Shown: in pieces, positions 7,965 through 15,069 of the stretch | Position numbering within the stretch: the first letter of the stretch is position 1 | Layout of the letters: each line of letters begins with the position of its first letter | Program-made: the position numbers and the translations under genes | The notes under the pieces: generated by a model | What the model saw: the letters and a program-made list of their open reading frames with translations, nothing else | Database searches by the model: none | Told to the model about the DNA's origin: nothing | Origin: Candidatus Falkowbacteria bacterium S5_I03 | GTDB taxonomy: Bacteria > Patescibacteriota > Patescibacteriia > Patescibacteriales > UBA12465 | Length of the DNA stretch: 35,464 bases | Direction of reading: 5' to 3' | Assembly: GCA_019248265.1 (NCBI GenBank) | Contig: JAEHGX010000011.1 | Coordinates: 1-35,464 of the forward strand

Positions 7965-9311
7965 ATGTCCGCTATCAAATCAATTTTTATTTGTTCAAAT
8001 TGCGACGCCCAGTTCCCGAAATGGAACGGGCGTTGTTTGGAGTGCGGTTCTTGGGGGACTTTAAGTGAACAGCTAACCGATAGTCATCAAGAAAAAGCGG
8101 CGGCTGCTAATAAAGTAGGTGCCGCCAAAGTTATGGATTTGCGGACGATTAAAGCCGGGTCTCTAAAACGGCTAAGTACCGGCCTAGAGGAGGTAGATAG
8201 AGTTTTGGGCGGCGGCTTGGTCCCGGGCTCGCTAGTTCTCTTAAGCGGTGAACCGGGAATTGGCAAATCAACCTTAGTGGCTCAAATTGCCGGTGGCCCG
8301 ACTAGCAAGCTGGCGGTTATTTATGCGAGCGGCGAAGAATCGGCCGCACAGGTAAAAAGCCGTTTGGATAGATTAAATTGTAATTTGGATAATTTAAAAT
8401 TTATTTCGGAGACGAACGTGGAAAAAATTGTCGCGGCCGCCAAAAATGCGAAACCCGATATTTTAATTGTTGATTCTATTCAGACAGTCTATTCCAGCCA
8501 AGTAATTTCCGAGGCCGGCGGCATCAGCCAGATTAGAGCGACGGCCGTTAAGTTTTTGGAACTCGCTAAAGAAAATGAGATTGCGGTTTTATTGATTGGC
8601 CATATTACTAAAGACGGCCAGATTGCCGGGCCAAAATCTTTGGAGCATATTGTGGATACCGTTTTATCTTTGGAAGCGGAAACGAGCCATAACTATTCTT
8701 TATTACGCTCCACTAAAAATCGTTTCGGTTCGGTTAATGAATTGGGAGTTTTGGAAATGACCGGCTTAGGTTTTAAAGAAGTAAAAAATCCGGGCGCCGT
8801 CTTTATTGAAACTGGTAACGGCGACATACCTGGTTCAGTGCTAGGTTGCGTGATTGAAGGCACGAGGCCCTTTATGATTGATTTGCAGGCTCTAGTTTCC
8901 AAGACGGCCTTTGGCTATCCGCAGCGCAAAGCGAGCGGTTTTGATTTAAATCGTTTGCAGGTTTTAAGCGCGGTTATTTCCAAGCGGACCAAAATAAATC
9001 TATTGGCGCAAGATATAATTTTAAATGTCGCCGGCGGTTTACGGATTGCCGATCCGGCTTTAGATTTAGCGGCTGTCGCGGCGATTATGTCGTCTTATTT
9101 AAATAAACCATTTAAGCGCGACACGGTTGTCTTGGGAGAAGTCGGTTTGGGCGGGGAAGTGCGCAATATTTTTCGCTTGGAGGAAAGATTAAAAGAAGCG
9201 GAGCGCCTAGGTTTTAAAGCGGCCTTGATTCCGAATGCGGACATTAAAGCCGGGAAATTGAAATTGATAAAAATTAAAAATTTGGATGAATTGGTGGAGT
9301 TTATGAAATAA
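7965..9311 (+). CDS. radA: DNA repair protein RadA
   Basis: RadA is a RecA-related ATPase that promotes branch migration during recombination. The 448-residue protein has all family marks: an N-terminal C4 zinc finger (C10, C13, C24, C27), Walker A GEPGIGKST (about 95-103), the RadA signature KNRFG (about 251-255), and a C-terminal Lon-protease-like domain (from about 290: GYPQRKASGFDLNRLQVLSA, then GEVGLGGEVRNIFRLEERLK). The length is normal. A strong bidirectional terminator follows the stop codon. Confidence 0.97.
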   Translation: MSAIKSIFICSNCDAQFPKWNGRCLECGSWGTLSEQLTDSHQEKAAAANKVGAAKVMDLRTIKAGSLKRLSTGLEEVDRVLGGGLVPGSLVLLSGEPGIGKSTLVAQIAGGPTSKLAVIYASGEESAAQVKSRLDRLNCNLDNLKFISETNVEKIVAAAKNAKPDILIVDSIQTVYSSQVISEAGGISQIRATAVKFLELAKENEIAVLLIGHITKDGQIAGPKSLEHIVDTVLSLEAETSHNYSLLRSTKNRFGSVNELGVLEMTGLGFKEVKNPGAVFIETGNGDIPGSVLGCVIEGTRPFMIDLQALVSKTAFGYPQRKASGFDLNRLQVLSAVISKRTKINLLAQDIILNVAGGLRIADPALDLAAVAAIMSSYLNKPFKRDTVVLGEVGLGGEVRNIFRLEERLKEAERLGFKAALIPNADIKAGKLKLIKIKNLDELVEFMK

Positions 9312-9335
9312 TTTGAAAATTAATTTGGCAAAAAG

Positions 9336-9367
9336 AAAAGCGAATCTTGAGCTGATTCGCTTTTTTT
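9336..9367. terminator. Bidirectional terminator between radA and a minus-strand gene
   Basis: An 11-bp stem, AAAAGCGAATC (9336-9346) with GATTCGCTTTT (9354-9364), has a 7-nt loop and seven Ts on the plus side. A-rich sequence on the other side gives a U-tract for the convergent gene as well. Confidence 0.85.
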
Positions 9368-9388
9368 GTTTTGTTTGTTTTTTGGCCG

Positions 9389-9691
9389 TTAGTCGGCCGG
9401 GACATAGGCGGCAATTTCTTCCTGGTTAAACATTTCTTCGGCGCTGTTAATGCCGTTTGTTTTTCTCCAGGCAGCCAGAGTGCTTGTTTGTTTTGTTTCG
9501 GCGGCAGACCGGGCTTTGTGGTGAGGCCACTGAACTCTGTTGAAAGGCACCTTTTGTGGGTTACTACTTTTGTGTTCTGTAAATTCCACAAATACATTTT
9601 TGCCATCAGGCGTTTCAAAATCGCCCACTATTCCTTGAACTTTTTTACCATTACCGCCATTGATTGCGGCTACAACTGTTTCTTTACCCAT
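9389..9691 (-). CDS. Small hypothetical protein with a consensus promoter
   Basis: The 100-residue soluble protein begins MGKETVVAAINGGNGKKVQG and ends in a helical, acidic tail (EEMFNQEEIAAYVPAD). The first half looks beta-rich (GIVGDFETPDGKNVFVEFTE). The family is not recognised. The frame is supported by a near-perfect sigma70 promoter 45 bases upstream and a terminator just downstream. Frames on the opposite strand here are antisense to it and lack such signals. No Shine-Dalgarno site precedes the ATG. The Gly/Asn-rich N-terminus and charged tail give no functional hint. Confidence 0.7.
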   Translation of the reverse strand: MGKETVVAAINGGNGKKVQGIVGDFETPDGKNVFVEFTEHKSSNPQKVPFNRVQWPHHKARSAAETKQTSTLAAWRKTNGINSAEEMFNQEEIAAYVPAD

Positions 9692-9735
9692 GCTTTGTTT
9701 TTTTGTTGTTAATGAAAGTTTAAAAAGATAAAACC

Positions 9736-9764
9736 ATCATACTACACAAAACGCTAATTGTCAA
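9736..9764 (-). promoter_or_regulatory. Consensus sigma70 promoter, minus strand
   Basis: On the minus strand, -35 TTGACA (9764-9759), a 17-bp spacer and -10 TATGAT (9741-9736). Transcription would start near 9729, about 38 bases before the start codon at 9691. Confidence 0.8.
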
Positions 9765-9808
9765 GTATGGCTAGTTTTGGCCTTAAAAAACACCATATTT
9801 CTTTAATC

Positions 9809-9837
9809 TTGACAATAGTTCAAAAGTGTGCTATACT
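9809..9837 (+). promoter_or_regulatory. Consensus sigma70 promoter with extended -10, plus strand
   Basis: -35 TTGACA (9809-9814), a 17-bp spacer ending in TGC, and -10 TATACT (9832-9837). It points at the 122-residue membrane protein. Its -35 flank mirrors that of the divergent promoter: ATTGTCAAG at 9757-9765 and CTTGACAAT at 9808-9816. Confidence 0.8.
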
Positions 9838-9877
9838 GCTTTTAGTACTTTGAAATGTTTCACTTTAATCAAATATC

Positions 9878-10246
9878 ATGAAATCATCAGAATTGTTTCG
9901 TATTTCTAAGAAAATGAAGAAGTTAAAAAAAGCCTTTTGGAGCCTTGTAAGCGCCATTTTGGACCACCCAATCGTGGAAAAAGTTTTCGGTATTGCGCTG
10001 TTAATCTATTGGGGAATTGGTTTCCTTGGTATTGCCTGGATGGTCATTGCTTTTGGCGCCTTTATTATTTCCGGATTTAGATCCGCTGAAGGCAGTATCA
10101 CAGACTGGCTTCGTGATTTTTCCGTGGCTTGTCCCGTTCTTGCACTTCTATGGTTAGTAATAGCCATAACAACAGCTTGGATGTTTCTTTATAAAGAAAA
10201 AAAAGAAACAAATCAAGCCAACGAAGAAATTGAACCGGCAAAATAA
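9878..10246 (+). CDS. Small hypothetical membrane protein
   Basis: The 122-residue protein has a basic amphipathic N-terminus (KKMKKLKKAFW), a long hydrophobic region (about residues 33-68, probably two helices) and another membrane helix (about 84-106), ending in a charged cytoplasmic tail. The family is not recognised. Its promoter is close to consensus with an extended -10, and a strong terminator follows, so it is probably an independently and well expressed single gene. It is divergent from the small soluble protein at 9389-9691, and the two may be co-regulated. Confidence 0.75.
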   Translation: MKSSELFRISKKMKKLKKAFWSLVSAILDHPIVEKVFGIALLIYWGIGFLGIAWMVIAFGAFIISGFRSAEGSITDWLRDFSVACPVLALLWLVIAITTAWMFLYKEKKETNQANEEIEPAK

Positions 10247-10285
10247 GGCTAAAAAAGAAAGAAGTTGAAACTACAAAAGTTTCAC

Positions 10286-10317
10286 AAAAAAGCATCTTAA
10301 CCACAGATGCTTTTTTT
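10286..10317 (+). terminator. Rho-independent terminator
   Basis: A 12-bp stem, AAAAAAGCATCT (10286-10297) with AGATGCTTTTTT (10305-10316), has a 7-nt loop and a T-rich tail. It lies 40 bases after the small membrane protein gene. Confidence 0.85.
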
Positions 10318-10349
10318 CTTTTTTAGAAAACTTAATATTTTATCCTGGG

Positions 10350-10452
10350 GTTTAAATAATGTTTTGAGCGAATATGATTCTGTAGAGCAAAAATGAATGT
10401 AATGAATTTTTGCCCCAAGAATCATTCTGAGCGTAAAAACATTATTTAAAAC
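10350..10452. repeat. ~103-bp imperfect palindrome next to the recG stop codon
   Basis: The left arm (GTTTAAATAATGTTTTGAGCG, then ATATGATTCT, 10350-10381) matches the reverse complement of the right arm (10418-10452, AGAATCATTCTGAGCG to ATTATTTAAAAC) with a few mismatches and bulges. The centre holds a smaller stem, GCAAAAAT with ATTTTTGC. The whole could fold into one long hairpin. It may be the recG terminator, a MITE-like element or a REP-like repeat. No second copy is visible in the window. Confidence 0.65.
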
Positions 10453-10455
10453 AAA

Positions 10456-12492
10456 CTATTCCAAATGTATTTTATCTTCCCATTCACCCAGCTTTTCGCG
10501 CAGGAGCGGATGAGCGCGCAAATCTGAATCAATTTTAATTATGGCCGCCGCCTCTTCAGCTGATTTTTTAATAAGTTCATAATCAAAGAGAGAGGCAATT
10601 TGTAGTTCCGGAAAACCACTTTGAGTATCGCCGTAAATTTCACCGGCGCCGCGCATTTTTAAATCAATCTTGGCGAGCATAAAGCCGTCATTATATTTTT
10701 CTAAAGCACCGAGTCTGTCCATTGTCTTATCGCTGTTATTTTCTTCTTTGGAGGGGAAGAGTAAACAATATGATTGATGTTCACTGCGGCCGACGCGGCC
10801 TCTGAATTGATGAAGCTGGGCTAAGCCAAAGCGTTCAGCGCCTTCAATTAAAATAACCGAGGCGTTAGGGACATCAATTCCGACCTCAATAACTGAAGTT
10901 GAGACCAAAATATCCATTTCTTTATTTGAAAAACTTTTCATCACGGCATCTTTATCAGCGCTTTTCATTTTGCCGTGCAATAAGCCAATTTTAAATTCTG
11001 GGAAAATTTCTTCGGCCAACCTTTTATGCTCGGCTTTAACGGATTTAGTTTCTAAATTATCGGACTCGTCTATTAGCGGGCAAATGACAAAAATTTGGCG
11101 GCCGGATTTTATTTGTTCTCTAATAAAATTATAAGCTTTTTGGCGTTCAGTTTCTTTTACTAGTTTAGTAATTATCGGTTTGCGATTTTTAGGCAGAGTT
11201 TTAATAATTGATAAATCTAAATCGCCGTAAATCGCTAAAGCTAGAGAGCGGGGAATCGGGGTGGCAGTTAATGATAAAAAATGCGGGACTGAATCATCTT
11301 TTTTATTAAAATCAATAATTTGTTGGCGCTGGTTAACACCGAAGCGGTGCTGTTCATCGACAATAGCTAAGGCCAGATTTTCAATATTTACCTTTTTTTG
11401 AATAATAGCGTGGGTGCCGACAATAATATCAAATTCGTTAACGTCCTTAATTTTTTTAGTGCCGGTCAAAAGTCCAATTTTAAATTCGGAATTTTTAAAC
11501 AGATTGTTTAAAGAGTTAAAATGCTGTTCGGCTAAGATTTCGGTCGGAGCCATGAGCGCCGCCCTTTTTTTATTTATCACTACATTTAACATCGCCATCG
11601 CTGCGACTACGGTTTTGCCGCTACCAACATCGCCTTCCAGCAAACGGCTCATCGGGCGCGCTTTTCCTAAGTCTTGAATTATTTCCCAAGCGGCTTTTTT
11701 CTGGTCATCCGTTAATTGAAAGGGCAGGCCACCGACAAAATCCTTGGTGGCCGCTTCTTGGAATTTAATAGAAATTGCTTGGCGTTCGCTGATTTCTTTT
11801 TTAATCATCTGTGATTTTAGTTGGCGCAAAAATAATTCCGAGAATGCCAGACGGCGCCGGGCCGGCTCCACGTCTTCTTTATTTTTAGGAAAGTGAATTT
11901 TTTTGAGAGCTGTCGCTAAATCAATCAGTCCAATTTTTTTGATAATATTTTTTGGTAGCCATTCTGGTACGCCATCGGCTAGCGTAATAATTTGTTTGAT
12001 AAAATAGCGCAGCTGTTTCTGTGTTAAGCCTTCGGTTAAATGATAGTTAGGAATTAGACCTTGAGTATGGACTAAATCAGCCCCATAAACTTTTTCATAT
12101 TGCGGTGAAATCATGGTCAGTTGTCCCTGGCTTTCAGAAACACGGCCGGCTAGAGATACTAAGTCGCCCGGTTTAAGATTTTTAGCCAAGAAGGGTTGAT
12201 TGAACCAAATAATTTTTAAGGAGTCAGTCTCGTCGCTAATTAAGGCTTCAGTAATATTAATCCTTCTTTTAAAACTGCGCTTGTTTTGAATTAGTTGAAT
12301 CTCGCCGCGGACATTTGTAGTTTGGCCAACTTGTAAATCGGCGATTTTGGAAATTAGACTAAAATCATCATAACGGAAAGGCAAATAAAAAAGCAGGTCT
12401 TGGATGTTCTCCAGACCGAGCTTTTTAAGAAGTTTGGCTCCGACTTTTCCCACGCGGGATAAGTCGGATATTTTTGAGGATAAATTAATCAT
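10456..12492 (-). CDS. recG: ATP-dependent DNA helicase RecG
   Basis: RecG is a superfamily 2 helicase that remodels stalled replication forks and Holliday junctions. The 678-residue protein has an N-terminal wedge/OB-fold domain (about 55-160), Walker A GDVGSGKT (287-294), the DEQHRFG box (from 379), TATPIPRSLALAIYGDLDLS, and C-terminal helicase motifs (STSVIEVGIDVPNASVILIE, then QLHQFRGRVGRS). It ends with the usual RecG C-terminal helix region. The length is normal. The start codon lies 16 bases after the 3' end of tRNA-Arg, so the mRNA is probably the continuation of the tRNA transcript. Confidence 0.97.
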   Translation of the reverse strand: MINLSSKISDLSRVGKVGAKLLKKLGLENIQDLLFYLPFRYDDFSLISKIADLQVGQTTNVRGEIQLIQNKRSFKRRINITEALISDETDSLKIIWFNQPFLAKNLKPGDLVSLAGRVSESQGQLTMISPQYEKVYGADLVHTQGLIPNYHLTEGLTQKQLRYFIKQIITLADGVPEWLPKNIIKKIGLIDLATALKKIHFPKNKEDVEPARRRLAFSELFLRQLKSQMIKKEISERQAISIKFQEAATKDFVGGLPFQLTDDQKKAAWEIIQDLGKARPMSRLLEGDVGSGKTVVAAMAMLNVVINKKRAALMAPTEILAEQHFNSLNNLFKNSEFKIGLLTGTKKIKDVNEFDIIVGTHAIIQKKVNIENLALAIVDEQHRFGVNQRQQIIDFNKKDDSVPHFLSLTATPIPRSLALAIYGDLDLSIIKTLPKNRKPIITKLVKETERQKAYNFIREQIKSGRQIFVICPLIDESDNLETKSVKAEHKRLAEEIFPEFKIGLLHGKMKSADKDAVMKSFSNKEMDILVSTSVIEVGIDVPNASVILIEGAERFGLAQLHQFRGRVGRSEHQSYCLLFPSKEENNSDKTMDRLGALEKYNDGFMLAKIDLKMRGAGEIYGDTQSGFPELQIASLFDYELIKKSAEEAAAIIKIDSDLRAHPLLREKLGEWEDKIHLE

Positions 12493-12508
12493 GACAATTA
12501 ATTCCTAT

Positions 12509-12583
12509 TGGTGCACCCACCAGGAATCGAACCTGGATCTCAAGCTCCGCAAGCTTACGTCCTATCCGTTGAACGATGAGTGC
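12509..12583 (-). tRNA. tRNA-Arg (anticodon GCG)
   Basis: On the minus strand, the acceptor GCACTCA pairs with TGGGTGC, followed by A73 and an encoded CCA. The anticodon stem TAAGC/GCTTG encloses loop TTGCGGA, giving anticodon GCG for CGC/CGU arginine codons. The T-arm is GGTTCGATTCC. It sits between a small membrane-protein gene and recG, all on the same strand. Confidence 0.93.
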
Positions 12584-12604
12584 GTTAAAACTGCTCTTAT
12601 CTTA

Positions 12605-13123
12605 TTACAATTTTAGCAGTTTAGTCAACTGTTCGGATAGCGGTGGGTCAGTGCGCTCTAGGTCTTCGTCTAAATATCTAACTAAATAATTACGAACGGT
12701 TAAGGCGTCCATGCGGCGTAAGGGGATAGCTAATCGCGGACGCATAGAATTTTTGAACTCCAAGTACATGCTTTTAACGCTTTGCTTGGGTTTATAGAGG
12801 ACAGAAAAGTTCTTGATTTCATCGTAGTCAAAAAATTTGGCGCCTATTTTTACGCCCTCCGGACCGATTTCCACGTCAACAATCAGTGGCGGGCGGCTTT
12901 CGTTGATTAAGGTAATGATGGCCGCCATTATTAAAATTAAGGCAAATAAAAAGTTGCCGTTGTAACCGAGAAATTCTAGACGCCAATTAGAGATGCTGAA
13001 AAAACAGAAGAATAATGAGATGGCGATGAAGGAAAAGGCGATAATATACCACGATTTGCTTCGTTCCGGAGTATGGTATTCCGGCACTTGCCATTTTAAA
13101 GATTTTAAGTTATTTTCGGCCAT
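12605..13123 (-). CDS. Hypothetical membrane protein with a C-terminal PH-like domain
   Basis: This 172-residue protein has two membrane helices in a hairpin (about residues 24-46 and 56-75), followed by a beta-rich cytoplasmic domain of about 85 residues (IVDVEIGPEGVKIGAKFFDY, YDEIKNFSVLYKP, then MYLEFKN, PRLAIPL) ending in a helix. The order resembles small bacterial PH-like membrane proteins. I chose the ATG at 13123 because the longer frame from 13186 would start upstream of an extended -10 promoter (TGG then TATAAT, 13168-13163 on the minus strand). It lies 21 bases before tRNA-Arg in the same orientation. The function is unknown. Confidence 0.8.
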   Translation of the reverse strand: MAENNLKSLKWQVPEYHTPERSKSWYIIAFSFIAISLFFCFFSISNWRLEFLGYNGNFLFALILIMAAIITLINESRPPLIVDVEIGPEGVKIGAKFFDYDEIKNFSVLYKPKQSVKSMYLEFKNSMRPRLAIPLRRMDALTVRNYLVRYLDEDLERTDPPLSEQLTKLLKL

Positions 13124-13132
13124 ATTTTTTGT

Positions 13133-13161
13133 TTGACAAGGGTTTGTATATTTTATATAGT
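13133..13161 (+). promoter_or_regulatory. Promoter of tRNA-Ser(GCU), overlapping a divergent promoter
   Basis: -35 TTGACA (13133-13138), a 17-bp spacer and -10 TATAGT (13156-13161) on the plus strand. On the minus strand TGG-TATAAT (-10 at 13168-13163) lies just beyond it and serves the gene at 12605-13123. The two promoters are back to back and may compete. Confidence 0.75.
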
Positions 13162-13188
13162 GATTATACCATAGAATTAAAAACAATT

Positions 13189-13278
13189 GGAGAGGTGGCT
13201 GAGCGGTCGAAAGCGGCAGGTTGCTAACCTGTTATAGGAGTCTAACTTCTATCCGGGGTTCGAATCCCCGCCTCTCCG
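13189..13278 (+). tRNA. tRNA-Ser (anticodon GCU)
   Basis: A 90-nt class II tRNA. The acceptor GGAGAGG pairs with CCTCTCC, followed by G73. The anticodon loop, within CAGGTTGCTAACCTG, gives anticodon GCU for AGC/AGU codons. The long variable arm is about TATAGGAGTCTAACTTCTA. The T-arm is GGGGTTCGAATCCCC. CCA is not encoded. Confidence 0.95.
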
Positions 13279-13288
13279 CAGATTAAAG

Positions 13289-13314
13289 ATAGCCCCAATT
13301 ATGGGCTATTTTTT
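13289..13314 (+). terminator. Terminator after tRNA-Ser(GCU)
   Basis: Stem ATAGCCC (13289-13295) with GGGCTAT (13303-13309), a 7-nt loop and a run of Ts. It ends the tRNA transcript 30 bases before the permease start codon. Confidence 0.8.
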
Positions 13315-13343
13315 AAAACTTGGTAAATAATAAGAGTAAATTT

Positions 13344-14309
13344 ATGTTTTATCCCTTGCAATTATTGGCCAACTATTTAACTTACTCTGTTTTTAATATT
13401 TCCGCGGATTCCTTATTAGGCCAGGCGCTTAATTTTTTTATTTTTGATACTTTAAAAATATTTATTTTGTTGTTTGTTATCATTTTTTTAGTCTCCTTTA
13501 TCAGGACTTATCTGCCGCCTCATAAGGTTCGCTCATTTATCGCCAATAAAAATAAACTAACCGGCCATATTTTAGCTTCATTGTTAGGGATTGTGACTCC
13601 GTTTTGTTCCTGTTCGGCCGTGCCTTTATTTTTAGGATTTGTGGAAGCGGGTGTGCCACTCGGGGTTACTCTCTCTTTTTTGATTTCCTCACCGATGATT
13701 AACGAAGTCGCCTTGGTTCTATTGTTCGGTTTATTCGGTTGGAAAATATCTTTACTTTATGTTTTAAGCGGTTTGCTTATTGCCATTATTTCTGGTTTAT
13801 TAATTGGTCGCTTGAAAGTTGAGAATTTGGTGGCTGATTTTGTTTGGCAGAATAAACTGCAGACAAATAATACCCCTGAAATTAAAAAGAGCCGCCAAGA
13901 AAGAATTAACTATGCTTTAGGCTACACTCTAGATATTTTCCGGCGCGTTTGGTTGTTTGTTGTTATTGGTGTCGCGATTGGCGCCTGGATTCACGGTTAT
14001 GTCCCTGCTAATTTTTTGGTTTCCTATGCTGGCGCTAATAATTGGTATGCCGTGCCGCTAGCGACGCTAATTGGCATTCCATTATATTCTAATGCGGCCG
14101 GAATTATCCCTTTAGTTAGCGCTTTAACCGAAAAAGGCTTGGCTTTGGGCACGACCTTAGCTTTTATGATGGCAGTGACTGCTTTGTCTCTTCCGGAATT
14201 TATGATTCTGAAGAAAGTTATGAAGACTAAATTGATTATTATTTTTGCGACCGTCGTCGGCCTGGGCATTATGTTCATTGGTTATCTATTTAATTTTATT
14301 TTGAAATAG
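13344..14309 (+). CDS. Permease of the YraQ/ArsP (UPF0718) family
   Basis: This 321-residue multi-pass membrane protein has about eight to ten helices. The family signature TPFCSCSAVPLFLGFVEAGV lies in the first half, followed by PLGVTLSFLISSPMINEVAL. A second related half follows, around GVAIGAWIHGYVPANFLVSY and IPLYSNAAGIIPLV. Some members export trivalent organoarsenicals or take part in metal handling; the substrate here is unknown. I chose the ATG at 13344; an upstream TTG at 13320 is less likely because it directly follows the tRNA terminator. The cysteine pair in the CSCS motif is intact. No ArsR-like regulator or arsenic gene is adjacent. Confidence 0.9.
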   Translation: MFYPLQLLANYLTYSVFNISADSLLGQALNFFIFDTLKIFILLFVIIFLVSFIRTYLPPHKVRSFIANKNKLTGHILASLLGIVTPFCSCSAVPLFLGFVEAGVPLGVTLSFLISSPMINEVALVLLFGLFGWKISLLYVLSGLLIAIISGLLIGRLKVENLVADFVWQNKLQTNNTPEIKKSRQERINYALGYTLDIFRRVWLFVVIGVAIGAWIHGYVPANFLVSYAGANNWYAVPLATLIGIPLYSNAAGIIPLVSALTEKGLALGTTLAFMMAVTALSLPEFMILKKVMKTKLIIIFATVVGLGIMFIGYLFNFILK

Positions 14310-14350
14310 GCCAAAACAATCAGGTGTCATATTATAAAAGGCTTGGGATG

Positions 14351-14359
14351 TGCTATAAT
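14351..14359 (+). promoter_or_regulatory. Extended -10 promoter
   Basis: TGC followed by TATAAT (14354-14359), with no clear -35. It would start transcription near 14366. This makes the ATG at 14387 the right start for the next gene and rules out a start at 14324. Confidence 0.6.
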
Positions 14360-14386
14360 ATAAATATAATTCCTCAGTTAAGTTAT

Positions 14387-14908
14387 ATGGAAGCTCAAGA
14401 AAAAACCATGGTTATTAATAGAATAAATGTCGCCACACTGGCTCAATTTTTAGTTTTATTATCGGCTGCCATTTTTGCGCCTTTAGCTCATAGTCAAATA
14501 ATTACCGGTTCCATAGTTAACGCGACTTTGTTTATTGCCGCCGCGACCTTAGGCTTGGAAGGCGCAATTATGATTGGAATTTTACCGAGTTTTTTTGCGC
14601 TTTTGGCCGGAACTTTGCTGCTACCGCTCGCACCGCTCATTCCGTTTATAATTTTGAGTAATGCAGTCTTGATCATTACTTTTGTTTATTTAAAGAAAGC
14701 TAATTATTGGCTAAAGATGATAGCTGCCGCCAGTTTTAAATTTATTTTTTTATCAGTAATATCTTTAGCGGTTATCAAATTATTGTTTTCTGGCAAGATT
14801 GCGCTGGCCGCCGCCACAATGCTTAGCTGGCCACAGCTTTTAACGGCTTTAATCGGCGGAATTTTGGCTTATGCTGTTTTACAAGGCCGTAATAAATTAT
14901 TAAAATAG
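14387..14908 (+). CDS. ECF transporter S-component-like membrane protein
   Basis: This 173-residue protein has about five or six membrane helices. Gly/Ala/Pro-rich helices around VNATLFIAAATLGLEGAIMI, LLPLAPLIPFIILSNAVLII and an AASFKFIFLS segment resemble small S-component proteins of ECF vitamin transporters. Relatives in clostridia are often mislabelled iron hydrogenase. The substrate is unknown, and no EcfA or EcfT gene is in view, so it would have to share a remote module or act alone. The start was chosen from the extended -10 promoter upstream. Confidence 0.65.
   Translation: MEAQEKTMVINRINVATLAQFLVLLSAAIFAPLAHSQIITGSIVNATLFIAAATLGLEGAIMIGILPSFFALLAGTLLLPLAPLIPFIILSNAVLIITFVYLKKANYWLKMIAAASFKFIFLSVISLAVIKLLFSGKIALAAATMLSWPQLLTALIGGILAYAVLQGRNKLLK
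14878..14906 (+). promoter_or_regulatory. Promoter of the yhhQ leader
   Basis: -35 TTTACA (14878-14883), a 17-bp spacer and -10 TAAAAT (14901-14906), inside the end of the upstream gene. Transcription would start near 14913, giving a leader of about 157 nt before yhhQ. Confidence 0.6.
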
Positions 14909-14929
14909 TTATGAAAATATGCTAAATAA

Positions 14930-15033
14930 TCATCGCCTGACAACTTGGTCCGGATTTATAGCGAATGGAAGTTTTAACCGATAAGGCGCGGATTGTTTTT
15001 TATTTGCATTCCCGCCTTATCAGCGGGTTTTTT
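14930..15033 (+). ncRNA. Candidate riboswitch leader of yhhQ (unknown class)
   Basis: The segment has the two-state layout of a transcription-terminating riboswitch. State 1: CGCCT (14934-14938) pairs with AGGCG (14984-14988), with an inner helix TTGGT (14945-14949) and ACCGA (14977-14981), leaving the terminator free. State 2: GATAAGGCG (14980-14988) pairs perfectly with CGCCTTATC (15013-15021) and destroys the terminator. The gene controlled imports queuosine precursors, so preQ1, preQ0 or queuine is the natural ligand. The sequence does not match the preQ1-I consensus, and I cannot fit it to preQ1-II; class III was not checked. Confidence 0.6.
15011..15033 (+). terminator. Intrinsic terminator inside the yhhQ leader
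   Basis: Stem CCCGC (15011-15015) with GCGGG (15023-15027), a 7-nt loop (CTTATCA) and six Ts (15028-15033). Its left half is also part of the antiterminator helix. Confidence 0.8.
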
Positions 15034-15069
15034 ATTTGTCTAAATTAGTTTAATAGTTAAATTAAAATT

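Noticed and set aside
9371-9712. Plus-strand open frame of 113 codons antisense to the small gene at 9389-9691
   Set aside because: Phe/Cys-rich, no promoter, and it begins inside the radA terminator; the minus-strand frame has a consensus promoter.
13320-13343. TTG start for the permease
   Set aside because: It directly follows the tRNA-Ser terminator; an ATG in frame at 13344 fits the family start better.
14324-14386. Longer start for the ECF S-like gene at 14324
   Set aside because: It would start upstream of an extended -10 promoter, so it would not be on the transcript.
14930-15033. Assignment of the yhhQ leader to preQ1-I
   Set aside because: The conserved preQ1-I A-rich tail and short hairpin are not found; class II and III were not excluded by computation.
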